Positions 45,985-57,060 of a stretch of DNA of 64,000 nt are shown here, piece by piece. The translations under genes and the position numbers were made by a program. The notes under the pieces are model-generated. The model searched no databases and was not told where the DNA came from. It worked only from the letters and a program-made list of their open reading frames with translations. Each line of letters begins with the position of its first letter. Position 1 is the stretch's first letter. Source of the stretch: Linnemannia elongata (Eukaryota > Mortierellomycota > Mortierellomycetes > Mortierellales > Mortierellaceae); NCBI GenBank assembly GCA_036320915.1, contig JAXBDG010000020.1, forward strand, positions 496,001 to 560,000. The letters run 5' to 3'.

Positions 45985-48905
45985 ATGGACACCCAAGCGG
46001 CCGTCAACTGGATGGTCACAGAGGACTATTCGAGAGAACCCTTCGATGACGCGCTATCAAAGCTGTCCAGCTCGTTGGTGAGTTGCTTATTATTAATATT
46101 GCTTGGTGCCTACCATCATGAAACGACGCTGTCGATATAAGCACGATGCTTGGTTTACTCACACTCAATCCGTGTCTACGCTATTATTAAGATCTTACGT
46201 CTAGCTGATATGGACTCGGGTCTTGCTGAGGACGGTCAAGCTGAGAATGACCAAACTAAGGACATGGTCGAAGATTCACCCGAGGCCGAAGGAAGTGATG
46301 AATCCGAGAGCGAGACAGACGGCGGAGCCGGGCACGATGAGGCCGCATCTTCCGGAGACGGTATTGCAGGTGTCGACAGCAGGGTGATGAATATCTGCGA
46401 AGTGAGCGTCAAGACAGACCGTGTGCCCATGAGAGCGAGGCAGGCAGCCGACCTCCAGCGAAATGTGCTCAATGCTATCCGTGATTCACTCTTCGATGAC
46501 CCCTATATCATTGAAACGGCTGAGACCTATGGGTTTCCGGAAGGTAAACGGATTACCTTGAGTGAGAAGAAGGAGGGGCGCTGTCTGGTCTTCTATGTCA
46601 AGGCAGCCTTTTTCGAGGACTGGCTGAAGCGACACTCGGACTGCATCGGCACCAACTTCACGTTGCGCACCAAGCCTCACCCTTACTCCACTAACGTCAA
46701 AGAAAGCAGCACCCAGGCCAAAAAGGACAAGGCAGGGCAGATTCTCAGTCGATACAGCTGTCATTGCAAAAGCAAAAAGTACGAGGTCAAGGGCCGAATC
46801 AAGGGTGGAAAGAAGGAAAAGACCAGATTGCGTTTGCCTTCCATCAGTTGTAACTGCCGGTCGTCCATTAAAGCTACGTTTAGACCACGGTCAACGAGTG
46901 ATGGCATGCCCGGCAATACATGCATGATCGAATATTTTTTCGAGCACAACCACAAGCTTGGATGCGCGGAGAACATTGGGAGCATGCGGAAATCGGAGGC
47001 TGTCAAGCTGAGGATCAAAGCCATGCTCATGAGAGGAATGTCCATCAATGCCATCATGGAGCAGTTGACGATAGACCACGCCAGGTTTGCTCGCTTCTTG
47101 GAGGGAAAGGGGACCATGGCGTTGTCTAGGGACAATTTTATCACCTACGACGACGTCTACAACATCTTGTACGCCATTACAGCCAAGGAAGTCAGGAAGA
47201 GCAACGACGACATGATATCCGCAAGACTATGGATGGAGGAACTGGACAGGAACAACTACTTTACCTTCTATGACAAGGCAAACAGCGTGTACCATGGATT
47301 CTCATCGCCCTGGCAGTTGGATCAACTCAGGCAATGGGGCGATGTGTTCTGCTTTGATGGTACCCATCATGCCCGCGGGTAAGCGTTTCCCTTGAACACT
47401 CGTATTTTGTACTGTTTGATTTTGGCTGCCATCTTGTCTCTTACTCCTTGTAACTGTTCTCTATGGTGCTTTAGACGAGACACATACTTATTTACCATTG
47501 TTGTAAAGAACAAGGAAACAGGCTTCGGCATCCCTGTCGCGTTCCTGTTGACGAAGACTCAAAAGTGGGAACTCTTGAAGGAATGGCTTTGTCAGCTGAA
47601 AGCAAAGATGGACCAACTGTGTGCCGAGCCGTATTTCCCTACCGCTGTAATCACTGACCAAGGCACAAACGAGATCAATGCCATCCAATATGCTTTCGAT
47701 TTCAAGCCGCGCATATTTTACTGTGCGTGGCATATCTTGCAAGCTTGGGAGCGCAACTTCACCAAGGAAAAACTCGGCATGGATAATATCTCCATAGCTA
47801 AAAAGAAGGAAAGGAAAGACAGGGTAAGTGAGACTTTTCTGACTAGTTTGTAAACGACTCTTTTAAAGACATGATGTAACTATGCTATTCATATGCTGCG
47901 TTGAAGCCAATAATGAAGGGGATTATATTAATGTAGGCGTTTATTGCTGTGTTCGTCTTACACCAGGTACGGAAACAGCTCAAAGGCATCCTCTATGCAC
48001 GGACGGAGGAGGAGTCCAACACTTTGCTGGACGCGTTTAGAAATGAGTGGCAAGACATTGCGTCCGAGTTTATCAAGTACCTGGACGCCAACTACCTGGC
48101 TCATGAGGCGGACAGGAGACGTTGGATGTTTTGTCACCGCCAACAAGTCGCTTATGGTTGTATCAACACCAATAACTTCATCGAGAGCTGGCATAACACC
48201 TTGAAGAAACACTTCTTCAAAGACAAGCAACAACGGCGCCTGGATTCAGTGATCCATACTCTCGCCAAGAAAGCCGTGCCGCACTTTCAACAGATGTGTG
48301 TCCGTCACATTGTGCAAGTTGGGAAGATGACTCCTGGTCGCAAGAAGGCTCTGATCGCAAGGCTGGCGGCCCAGAACCACATCGATCGCACTCGAATGCA
48401 AGACCCTGGAAAACTCCTTCTGCTACAATCTGATGACGATTCAGTGCTAAAGGTTCCATCATTCACCATCCCCGACGTCTCTTACGACCTGACAGTCGAT
48501 TGGGATTTTGGGATGGCAGGGCAGTTTCGCAAGTGTACCTGTGCTGACTTTTCAAGTACGCACATGGTCTGCAAACACCTAGCCTTGGCGGAAATTGCAT
48601 TTCCAAACACTGATTATCGCCCCAAAGGTCACTTGGAGTTCCGAGCAGACCCTATGCCTTTGAGCTCTGAGGAGGAGCTTTCACTGCAACCCGCTCCTAC
48701 GGTTTTGACGGTTGCTCAGACTCTCAGTAGCATTGTCGACTCCATTAATAGTTACATTAGCGTTATGGACCCAGATAAGGCTGTGCCGAACGATGACGAG
48801 GTTTTATCTACGATGAAGAGAGCTCGCGACCTACTTCATGCGCATATGCCAGTCAAAGAAGGGTACAGTCTCAGTAACAAGCGTCAAAGGCAGCGCCCTA
48901 AATAA
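45985..48905 (+). CDS. MULE transposase with FAR1-like N-terminal zinc cluster and SWIM finger
   Basis: Four exons: 45985-46077, 46192-47378, 47475-47823, 47937-48905, phases consistent, 865 aa. It cuts and pastes the element at its inverted repeats. An acidic Glu/Asp-rich N terminus (about residues 35-95) is followed by a WRKY/GCM1-like zinc cluster: CHC, CNC and a HNH pair. The MULE DDE domain has Asp420 in CFDGTHH, Asp488 in VITDQGTNE, the CAWH motif and Glu626 in NFIESWHN. The SWIM zinc finger is Cys743-x-Cys745-x9-Cys755-x-His757. No premature stop or frameshift is present. The ATG at 46210 is an alternative start if the first small exon is wrong. A polyadenylation-like AATAAA overlaps the stop codon (48901-48906). 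A domesticated FAR1-type gene is less likely because the element termini are intact. Confidence 0.92.
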
Positions 48906-49957
48906 AACATGCTTATTCATCTCTACTTGTCACTGCGAAGGAGTCATTTTATATCAAGAGTGTATCCCAAGATCAAATACAAGTGTCTTTGGTTGACAAG
49001 TATGCAAGACTTGTGTAATGAGGTTGATATGTAAAAAAAATGCTCAAGTACAGGGAATCAGCCAATAAGCATCAAGGATTTATCTCTCTGACTCGACACA
49101 ATTCAGACCTCTCGCATTAGGACACTCTTCGCTAGGACGATCATAACTGCCGCAATACTGCCACTGGAGAAGCACTGCTCAATCCAGCGCGGAGAAGAGT
49201 TCAGGAGCTTCAAGACAAGGCATTTAAGAGACGATTCTGTTGAGGAATGATAGAGCTGCTACCGCCTAAAACCTCTGCAGTCGCTCTTACATAAAAAATG
49301 CCCAACTTTTGCATCTAAAAACGCATGCTATTCCATCAAAACCGAAGATATAACCATGAAACTTGGATGGTTAATACTCTTGAACAACTACTATGTCCTA
49401 AGTCTCGTTTTCCTTGGTTCTATGCAGTAGTTGTAGAGCTACTACTTATTAGTTAACGCCAAATGGGGTAATTAAAGTACCTGGAGACTTTGAATAGAGA
49501 ATACGGTTGCTTTTTTCTATCTACGGCGTAGTTTTTTTGATGTCATTGGATTTTCCATTAGAAAAAGCACTTGTTCATGTAGTTTCATGAGTTTTCATGG
49601 ACTACTTATTCCGCATGATAAGTCTTTCGAAAGTTGATGAAGAATAGATCAAAATGTTCTCTAGGATGCATCCTTTACGCGTTTTTTGGTCTTCATGGAT
49701 AAACTACGAGTATTAAAATTAGACCAAAACGGCTAAAACTTCTTGAAGACATAGGCATTAGAGTGCTCTATCCATCCTAAAAAGACTGATGGTAGCTGAC
49801 CATTTGTGAACGACTTCACTTAGAAGCGACTCTATTGACAGGAAAAACCGTAGGTGGCACATTGAGGATTCTCTTAATGCATTGCATTTAAAGAAAATTT
49901 CTCTTATGGGAAGAAAGGAGACTGCTATTTTATGGCCCTTGGCGAGCCTTCTCCTGA
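48906..49957. other. non-coding 3' arm of the MULE
   Basis: More than a kilobase between the transposase stop and the right inverted repeat, AT-rich, with no frame over about 60 codons wholly inside it and no second gene. Confidence 0.7.
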
Positions 49958-49982
49958 AATCGGGGCCTTCATAAGGAGATTC
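49958..49982 (-). repeat. right terminal inverted repeat of the MULE
   Basis: Exact reverse complement of 45741-45765. Confidence 0.92.
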
Positions 49983-49991
49983 GATTTTTCA
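49983..49991. repeat. right 9-bp target site duplication of the MULE
   Basis: GATTTTTCA, identical to 45732-45740. A 7-bp perfect hairpin stem (AGGCTGC/GCAGCCT, loop of six A) follows at 49992-50011. Confidence 0.92.
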
Positions 49992-51308
49992 AGGCTGCAA
50001 AAAAGCAGCCTAGTGAAGGCGAGCAAGCAGGGGAGGACCTGCCTGGGTTGAAAAAACAACTTCCAGGCGGGACGCGACGAGTTCAAATAACACACTCGAC
50101 CACGGTACCATAGCTTAACCATATGCGTTCGTTTCATGACCTATGCGTCTCCTTCTAGGCCCCCATTTCGATAGATGGATGAACAGTGTCCTGAAAGTTG
50201 GGAATAAAAGGTGTTGAGAGCACTTTCTTGTCATAAGAAGAGTGCTACTCTTGAGTGAGTATCTCCTTCATTGGAGCTTCCTCCTCACTCATCGTAGCCA
50301 CTTCAATGATAGTCAATGCTGCCTTAACAGATGGAATACGCTTGTGAAGTGTGGCTGAAATATGGGGTTCCTGGAAATTGGCGCCCATCATTGTAGTTGC
50401 TTTTCCTGACAGGAGTTGGACTTTTGGCAAAACCATTAAAGTTTTTTTTTCATATTACCTTTGGTATGTACACTTTTATTATATGCTTCGAAACAGACAT
50501 GTCGGAGTGAACATCTCATGTGGGCGACAACCTTTCGAGGTACGACGGTGATTGGTTGTGAAAAAAACGAAGATGAAAAGAGGTGAGTAAGTGAGCAGTA
50601 TTCATATTTTATGAGCGATTCCTTTAGTTCCATTTTTTTGAGGCTACAAGCTGCAGAGGGCTGACAAACATGATTAGACGGTACTGGGTAAAGAGCTAGA
50701 GATGAGTTAAGAGAGCGGGCGGATGAGTTTGAAAGGAGTGCAATATAAAGTAAAGGCTAAAGAAGGGTGAGAAATTGACACTCGAGGGAAAGACTAGACA
50801 GCAGGGCTGCAAAATACTCTAACAAACAAGCATGCGATGGCTTACGGTGAGGGAAGGAAGAGAGGGAAGGAAGGTAACGCCGATTCGTTAACGACAGGTG
50901 AAAATCCCAATGTCGCACAAGCAATATTCAAAGTATTAATATCGCCGTTTTTATGGCCTTGACGATGAGAGAGAACTTCTAAATGACATGCATCCTCTTT
51001 CGTATGTGAAGGAACGTGTCAGCTGGGTGAAAAGAGAGGAAAGAATTTAAGCGACGCCTGCAAAAAGTGAATATCACAGGACAGAGGACAGGGAGAACAG
51101 CAATGTATGTCGTGGCATGTAACATGAACGAAAGAAAAGGCAGAGCCATTATTGTTATGCTGCAGGACACAAAGAACAAAAGGTTAATCACTTTATGGGT
51201 GAGGTTTCAACGTCGATAGAGGGCCTAACAACGATGAGTGGGATGCTTGCTTATTGTTTATTTTTTTTATATTCAAGGTTGTTCAAATGAGCGCGCCCAA
51301 AAAGCAAA

Positions 51309-51349
<41 letters not shown>

Positions 51350-53085
51350 TGAGAGAGACGAAAAGAGAGAACGAGAGCGCAATTTCGACCCAAGAGGACA
51401 TCAGCAGCAGGTTGAAGGCACGGAAAACCCTTTTGCTCTAAAAATGAAACATTCAAAGCCAAGGATGAACGAGAAAGGTGACCTCTCCTTAAAGTCCTAA
51501 GGTTGATTTCCGTGCTAATGCCCTGTTAAAAGAAACTAGGCTGACAAGTGAGAGCCAGCAAGTCAGCCTACCTTTTCTCCTTCACCTTACCTTCCCTCCA
51601 CTCACACCCCACGCCTCGTTTTCCTCATCATCTCGTCCTCGCTCTCCTCTCTCATTGTCTCATCCCTCTTTTTCTTTTCTTTTTTTTTTTTTTTTCTTCT
51701 TCTACTTTCTCCCCCTTTTCTCTCTCTCTCATCCTTATTTTCTCTCTTTCTCTCTCTCTCTCTGTCTCCACCTGCCTCTTCTTCCTTCCTTCTTCCCGCT
51801 CCCCTCCGAAGGACATCATCATCCCTCGACTCGCCTCCTTTTCTCCCCTCTCACTCTCAAAACCTCCATCGACATCCTCATTCACACCTCCCCCCTGCCG
51901 ACAATTGCCCTGTTCACTTCCTTCATTGCACGACCCCACACCACCTCTCCTTTTTTTTCAATTTCTGGCACCCAGACTCGTACATTCCATCACACCTGCC
52001 TTGACGATCACCAACTCCTCACACACGCGTGTCATATTCCCTTTGCCCTTTTTGTTCCCTTCCCAGAATAAAAAAGGTAAAGAAAGAGAGAGAGTGTGTG
52101 TGAGTGGAATTATCAGTAACCAACCAGGCACGGACTTTGTGCAGGTCCGAATGTCTCAGGAACAAGAAACACCATACATGCCTCTCCCTCCCTTACTGGT
52201 CTCATCAGTACATATCAATCACCGCCGCCATCATCCTCTGCTTCTTCTCCGCTTGACAGGCACAGGAATGTCACCTTTTCAACTGAAGAGAATGAAACCA
52301 ACAACAACAACATCATCAACAATACGCCCAGGTGTCATTCATGCCCACTCTCTAAGTGGAATGCACCTCGCAGGAGAAGATATCAGCGAAAAAAAAGAGC
52401 CTTCTCCACTCGTTCTCTCTCTCCTTCGTTCTTCTCTTTCGTGCTACATCCCTGCAAGCTGTTCTCTTATCCGTTTTTCCATGCCACCCCCCTGCGTCTC
52501 CTGCATATTGCCCGTTCACGCCATGTTTCCTTCTTTCTTCATTTTCTTCGTCGCCCATACCAATGGCGCATTATGAACGTTGTTGTCTTCGGTATCCGTG
52601 TTCAGAACAACCAGAGCTGTTATTGTTGGTCGAGTTGTTGAGTAAAAAGCACTGGGTCTTCCTGGTCTGCAAGACAACAATACGAACATCACACACACAT
52701 ACACACTTTTAGTTGTTCTCTCCTTGAAATCCATTTTCCCCGTCTCCGGGTCATCACTTTCTCCTGTTAACTAACGACACAATATGCCAGAACCAAGAGA
52801 TCAACAAAGGAAGAGGCAATCAAACAGTCAAAGAAAGAGAGAACTCCTTTTTCTTTGTTTCTTCTGTTTTTGTACTCTAATCCTAGCTCACTCCTCTTCT
52901 TCTTCCTTGATCGCTTCCTACAAACACACTTCCCTCGACTCTCTTGAAATAGCTCACCTAACCATTTCGTTATTGCCAATCACTCTCGATCGCATTCATA
53001 ATAGGTCACAATACCGCTTCCTGGACGCTCTCTGTGATAGATTAATATCCGATCGCAATACCAAAAGGGTCACCCACACCTCACA
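49992..53085. other. gene-free interval
   Basis: Before the insertion this DNA adjoined the light-chain promoter. It holds a small minus-strand frame (50245-50436) of ordinary composition that I cannot place, a GA microsatellite at 51311-51345 and C/T-rich DNA from about 51560 to 52060. That C/T-rich DNA generates a spurious 342-codon frame. No RNA gene seen. Confidence 0.5.
51311..51345. repeat. GA dinucleotide microsatellite
   Basis: Continuous GA repeat of about 35 bp, outside supported exons. Confidence 0.88.
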
Positions 53086-54175
53086 ATGACCGTCAAATCA
53101 AACGCTGCTACCGTTATCGCACTGGTGCTGGCCTCCAGTGCGAAAGCCGCTTTTTTGGGCGATATCCTTAAGCCTCAGGCTGCTCCCGCTGCAGATCCAC
53201 TCCCTCCTATTATCCCACCAGGACCTGGCGCCAACACCACCAGCGCCGCCACCACCACCACCACCACCACCACCCCTACCCCTATTATTCCTACAGGCCC
53301 AGTTACCACCCCACCCGCCAATCAAACTACTGCCATTACCACTACTGCACCTATCATATCATCAACCGGTGCCAACACATCTTCCAGATTGCCTTCATCT
53401 ACTACGCTTTCTGTCACTGCAACCACGACCACTACGATCTCGCCCACCCCTTCTCAGGCTCCTAAGGATTCCGGCAGCAGCGCTCAATTAGCCACCGCTG
53501 GTATTGTTGTTGGCGCGGTTGTCGTCGCTGCCGCTATTGGTATTTGGGTTTTCAGAAAGTGGAAGCTCTCGGTAAGACACCCACCTCATTCTGCTTGGTT
53601 ACCTTCCTTGAGTTCTGACACATACAGCAGAGTGTTCGCTGACCAATGCCTGTTTCCCCTTCTTTTCTCGATTCCATTAGCCATCGCGGGATTTCCAATC
53701 CAAGATTCGCGGAGACGATTATGCTGACACGGATTACCCTCGCTCGTACGAGAACGACACAGTGCGCCTGCATCACATGAATGACCAGCCCGCTGAACCC
53801 GCTGCTGCCAAATCGCCTTACAATGCCAATACCGCCTTCCCTGTGGAGGACCAGTACTACGATGCCAACTATGCTTCCAAGGACCAGCCTGGCGGATACA
53901 ATCAACCGGGTTACAACGACTACGGCCGCGCAGCTGCACCCGGATACGACCAGGGAGGCTACGACCATGGCTACAACGACCACAACAACTATGGACACGA
54001 CGGTTACGCTCAGTCGAACGTTGGAGGTTACGGACATGACAACTATGCCCAGTCCCAGGTGGGCGGTGGGTATGGAGGAAGCCAGGGCGCATACAACCAG
54101 GGCGGCTATGCATCCTCGCAAGTCGGAGGTGGATACCAACAGCACGGAGGATACGATGAGTACGGCCGTCGCTAA
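53086..54175 (+). CDS. Ser/Thr-rich type I membrane protein with Gly/Tyr-repeat cytoplasmic tail
   Basis: Exons 53086-53571 and 53681-54175 (donor GTAAGA, acceptor TAG, phase 0) give 326 aa. The signal peptide is about residues 1-21 (AATVIALVLASSAKA). The ectodomain is almost entirely Thr/Ser/Pro/Ala-rich, suited to heavy O-glycosylation. One transmembrane helix (ATAGIVVGAVVVAAAIGIWVF, about residues 136-156) precedes a Lys/Arg stop-transfer. The tail contains about ten GGY/GYxxxxY-like units (GGYNQPGYNDYG, GGYDHGYNDHNNYG and similar). The stalk-helix-tail plan resembles Wsc/Mid2-type wall sensors without the Cys-rich WSC domain; function is inferred from that layout only. The intron lies just inside the cytoplasmic boundary, as in the surface gene at 31955-33983. 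Confidence 0.82.
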
Positions 54176-54589
54176 AGTACAAGCTATCAATACAACCAGC
54201 CCCAATGACACTAGATGTGACTTTGTCAGGCTTTCTATTTTGTTTGGCTCGTCTTTTCCTCTTCGCCTGTTGCGCTCATACCCCGGGTTGACTTATTCTT
54301 TTTCTATCGTTCCTTCCCTGCCCCATCCTTCATCCTTCATTCCACCAACACTTTATGTAATGTGTACATACGATTTTAATACTCAAATAAAAGTTTCCAG
54401 TGAAAGTAGTTCACTAAACTATGTGACGCGTGAAAAAAAAAAAAAAAGGCTGTGTCTCGGCCTCGCTTTAAATTTTCTCGCGGTTCATCACTCTTCTCTT
54501 TTTCTTTCGCATTTCAACGATCAGGATCGACATCCCAAAGAGACGCCACCAAAAAAAAGCACAAGCTCTCATCAAGGACACCAGCCAGC
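54176..54589. other. short intergenic region
   Basis: Contains the 3' region of the surface-protein gene, including the AATAAA below, and the promoter of OMS1; an A15 run lies near 54433-54447. Confidence 0.5.
54386..54391 (+). terminator. polyadenylation-like AATAAA
   Basis: AATAAA 210 bp downstream of the surface-protein stop codon, before the next same-strand gene. Confidence 0.4.
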
Positions 54590-55501
54590 ATGTCGTTTCT
54601 CAGTCGGTTCTCACGGACGCAATTGATCATTGGCGGTCTCCTCACGTACGCCACTGGAGTTTCTGCTGCCCTGACATTCCTCCCCTCGTCACCCGACAAG
54701 AAAACACAGGGCGGCAGCTTCCCTTCCGAGACAACCCGCCAGTCAACATTCGACTCCCTCGCGCCAGGATACGACAAGGAGGTCGGAATGCACGAGTACC
54801 TGTTAGGAATCCAACGTCGTCGGAAACGTCTTATCGCCCAGGCCACAGGGACGGTTCTAGAGATTGCATCGGGAACGGGACGGAATGTGGATTATTACAA
54901 GAAGGGATGTTGTGATGAGATTGTGTTTTCGGATTTCTCGGAGGGGATGATGAAGGTCCTGAAGGAGAAGGTTGAGGGGAGTGATTTGGGCAAGAGGTGG
55001 GATTATCAGAAGCGGAGGGTGCAACAGTTGGAGTTGGAGCGGATAGCTCATAATTCTGCGAGACTTATTCAAGCGCAAGGGCAGGAGGTACCACCAGGGG
55101 CAGCGAGTGAAGTAATTGCTGATTTAAGATCGACTGAAGGAGTGGTGGAGACAGAAATCCGGTTCAAGACGATGAACGCGGCGGCAATCCCGTACCCTGA
55201 CCAGAGCTTTGATACCGTCGTCGATACGTTTGGTCTTTGCAGTTTTGAGGATCCGGTTCTAGTGCTGAGGGAGATGAAGCGAGTGTTGAGACCCGGAGGG
55301 AAACTATTGTTGTTGGAGCACGGAAACAGTCATTGGGGGTTTATGAAGGATATGCAGGCCAAACAGCTGGATCGCCATGTACACAAGTATGGATGCTATT
55401 GGAACCGGGAGATTGGAGAACTGGTCCAGGAAGCTGGATTAAAGGTTGTTGAGCAGGAGAGGTCCCAGCTCGGCACTGTCTTTTATATCATCGCCGAATA
55501 A
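54590..55501 (+). CDS. OMS1: Oms1-type mitochondrial methyltransferase-like protein
   Basis: Single exon of 303 aa from ATG 54590; the frame stays open upstream, but this ATG puts the membrane helix (QLIIGGLLTYATGVSAALTFL, about residues 11-31) at the N terminus. A class I SAM-dependent methyltransferase fold follows: TFDSLAPGYDKEV entry, motif I VLEIASGTGRN, acidic FSDFSEGMM, and the diagnostic block FDTVVDTFGLCSFEDPVLVLREMKRVLRPGGKLLLLEHG. The C-terminal YGCYWNREIGELVQEAGLKVVE and FYIIAE end match budding-yeast Oms1, an inner-membrane protein whose overexpression suppresses respiratory defects of oxa1 mutants. Its substrate is not established. It is shorter than the yeast protein, mainly at the N terminus. 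Confidence 0.88.
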   Translation: MSFLSRFSRTQLIIGGLLTYATGVSAALTFLPSSPDKKTQGGSFPSETTRQSTFDSLAPGYDKEVGMHEYLLGIQRRRKRLIAQATGTVLEIASGTGRNVDYYKKGCCDEIVFSDFSEGMMKVLKEKVEGSDLGKRWDYQKRRVQQLELERIAHNSARLIQAQGQEVPPGAASEVIADLRSTEGVVETEIRFKTMNAAAIPYPDQSFDTVVDTFGLCSFEDPVLVLREMKRVLRPGGKLLLLEHGNSHWGFMKDMQAKQLDRHVHKYGCYWNREIGELVQEAGLKVVEQERSQLGTVFYIIAE

Positions 55502-56531
55502 TAAACCGATGTGATACCCTCCACTAGCCCGGTCATTTGATCAACTGATAGACTCGGAAAGCCATTTCATTTTCTGTTGAACAGATTTAATGTTTGAATC
55601 GAAAAGTGACTGCTGGGGCATCATAATTTGTGGACTGGAACAAAAGCCACCCGTAAACCCCACCGCATGCAAGCCTGTTTTGTGTTGGGTAGGAGTTGGG
55701 CGTTCGCTTCTTTTTTTTTTTTTTTTTTTTTATTCTTCCTCTTCTGCAGTTATCCCTTCCCCCTTCCAGCCGTTTCTTTGTAAACCCGAACGGCACCCTT
55801 TGCATCAACAATCAACAGCAACAAGCCTTCCAAAGCACATCACCTTGTTTGCCACTACATTCTCAGCGACAAAACCTTGTTTATTACATCCACATACGAC
55901 ACAGAACAATACCCCAATTACTGGATCCTTTCCTGGTGTTCTTTTTTTTCTTTTCTTCGAATTGACCCATCCGACTCGGCCACCAGCCAACCAACCAGCC
56001 AACGAACCCCGCCTTTTTATTTTTCTTTCCTTTGTTTCTCTTTGCACACACAATTACTTACACTAGTACGCTCTGTGCCCTTTTATCCCTCTTGACCCTT
56101 CTTTGTAACAAGACAGAGAAGCGAGTCCATACGTTCTCTTCCACTACGCTTTCCTCGCGCTCTCTCTCTCGTCTCTCCCCCGCTCAACTCGTTGACAATT
56201 GTACGTCCGCCTCGCTCCGAGAGCCTCATTTTTTTTCGCTTTCATTTTTCAAGAGATAAAGACTATTACTAGCCTCCTCTCATTGCCGTTGGCGTTTTCC
56301 TCATTTTAAGCGTTGGATTAGCGATCAACCTCCCGTCTATTCTTTCTTTCCCATTACTCTTCTCTCGCTCACTCTTTCGACCATACACTCAATCACCCTC
56401 TGGCTCTGAACGTTGTTTTTTTTTCTTTTCATACTTGGCCACGTTCTAGCCTGCCACCTCCTTTGGTATTCCGCACAGACAAAAAACCTGTCTAGTTCTG
56501 CTGCATCTCCCTCTCTCTCCCTCTCTCTCCC

Positions 56532-56583
<52 letters not shown>

Positions 56584-57060
56584 AGCCACACCTCTTTTCT
56601 TTCTCGTCTCCTTTTGTTTACCTGTGCACACACGCCTATACACACGTTCCTGAGCGAGCCTTACTCTCGCCTCGTCCTATCATCGCCTCTTTTCCAAGAG
56701 GTAAACAACGAAATAACAACCACCAACGACCATCATATAAATATATGAGTGCCAGTCTTTTTTCTTTTTGAGCACTTTACAACAACATGGATGAAATATT
56801 GAATCTTTTCTCTTCCTCTCGTTAGACAAACGCTCTTCTAACCACAAATACCAAACAACGCCAGCAAAACGACATCTCTCTGCCAAAGAGTATCTATCAT
56901 ATCTTCGAGCTTCAGGAGGCAGCAAAACCTGTTAAATCATCGGACAACCCATTTGGATTATCGACCTGGCTTCAAGAAGGATACACTTAAGCGACGCCTT
57001 CAGTCCCACCAACAAAAGCTCTATACATTTCACAACCACACTGGTACCACCTACTGGAGT
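55502..57060. other. gene-free leader region
   Basis: Contains a T21 run (55711-55731), a CT microsatellite at 56511-56581 and pyrimidine-rich DNA. The frame that joins the next gene stays open upstream to about 56842 but has no ATG before 57061, so I treat it as 5' leader. Confidence 0.5.
56511..56581. repeat. CT microsatellite
   Basis: About 70 bp of CT repeat with CC interruptions, upstream of the CNOT11-like gene. Confidence 0.9.

Larger units (their letters stand above)
45741..49982 (+). mobile_element. complete Mutator-like (MULE) DNA transposon, 4,242 bp
   Basis: Both ends are defined. The first 25 bp (45741-45765, starting GAATCTCCTT) are the exact reverse complement of the last 25 bp (49958-49982), and the element is flanked by perfect 9-bp direct repeats. 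A 9-bp target duplication is characteristic of Mutator-type transposition. Inside is one transposase gene (45985-48905) with an unbroken reading frame and all three acidic catalytic residues, followed by about 1.05 kb without coding capacity. Perfect termini, perfect target duplication and an intact gene indicate a recent and possibly still autonomous copy. It sits between the light-chain gene and a gene-free interval. Confidence 0.93.

Noticed and set aside
45609..46049. 146-codon plus-strand frame spanning the left MULE end
   Set aside because: It crosses the insertion junction, so it cannot be an ancestral gene, and the transposase uses another frame.
50245..50436. 63-codon minus-strand frame of ordinary composition
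   Set aside because: No recognised domain, no splice partners and no neighbour suggesting a role; too weak to list as a gene.
51548..52576. 342-codon plus-strand frame
   Set aside because: Pyrimidine-rich chance frame with no domain and no splice support.
53552..54211. Two long minus-strand frames over the surface-protein gene
   Set aside because: They mirror the Gly/Tyr- and Asn-rich plus-strand exon and have no start context or domain.
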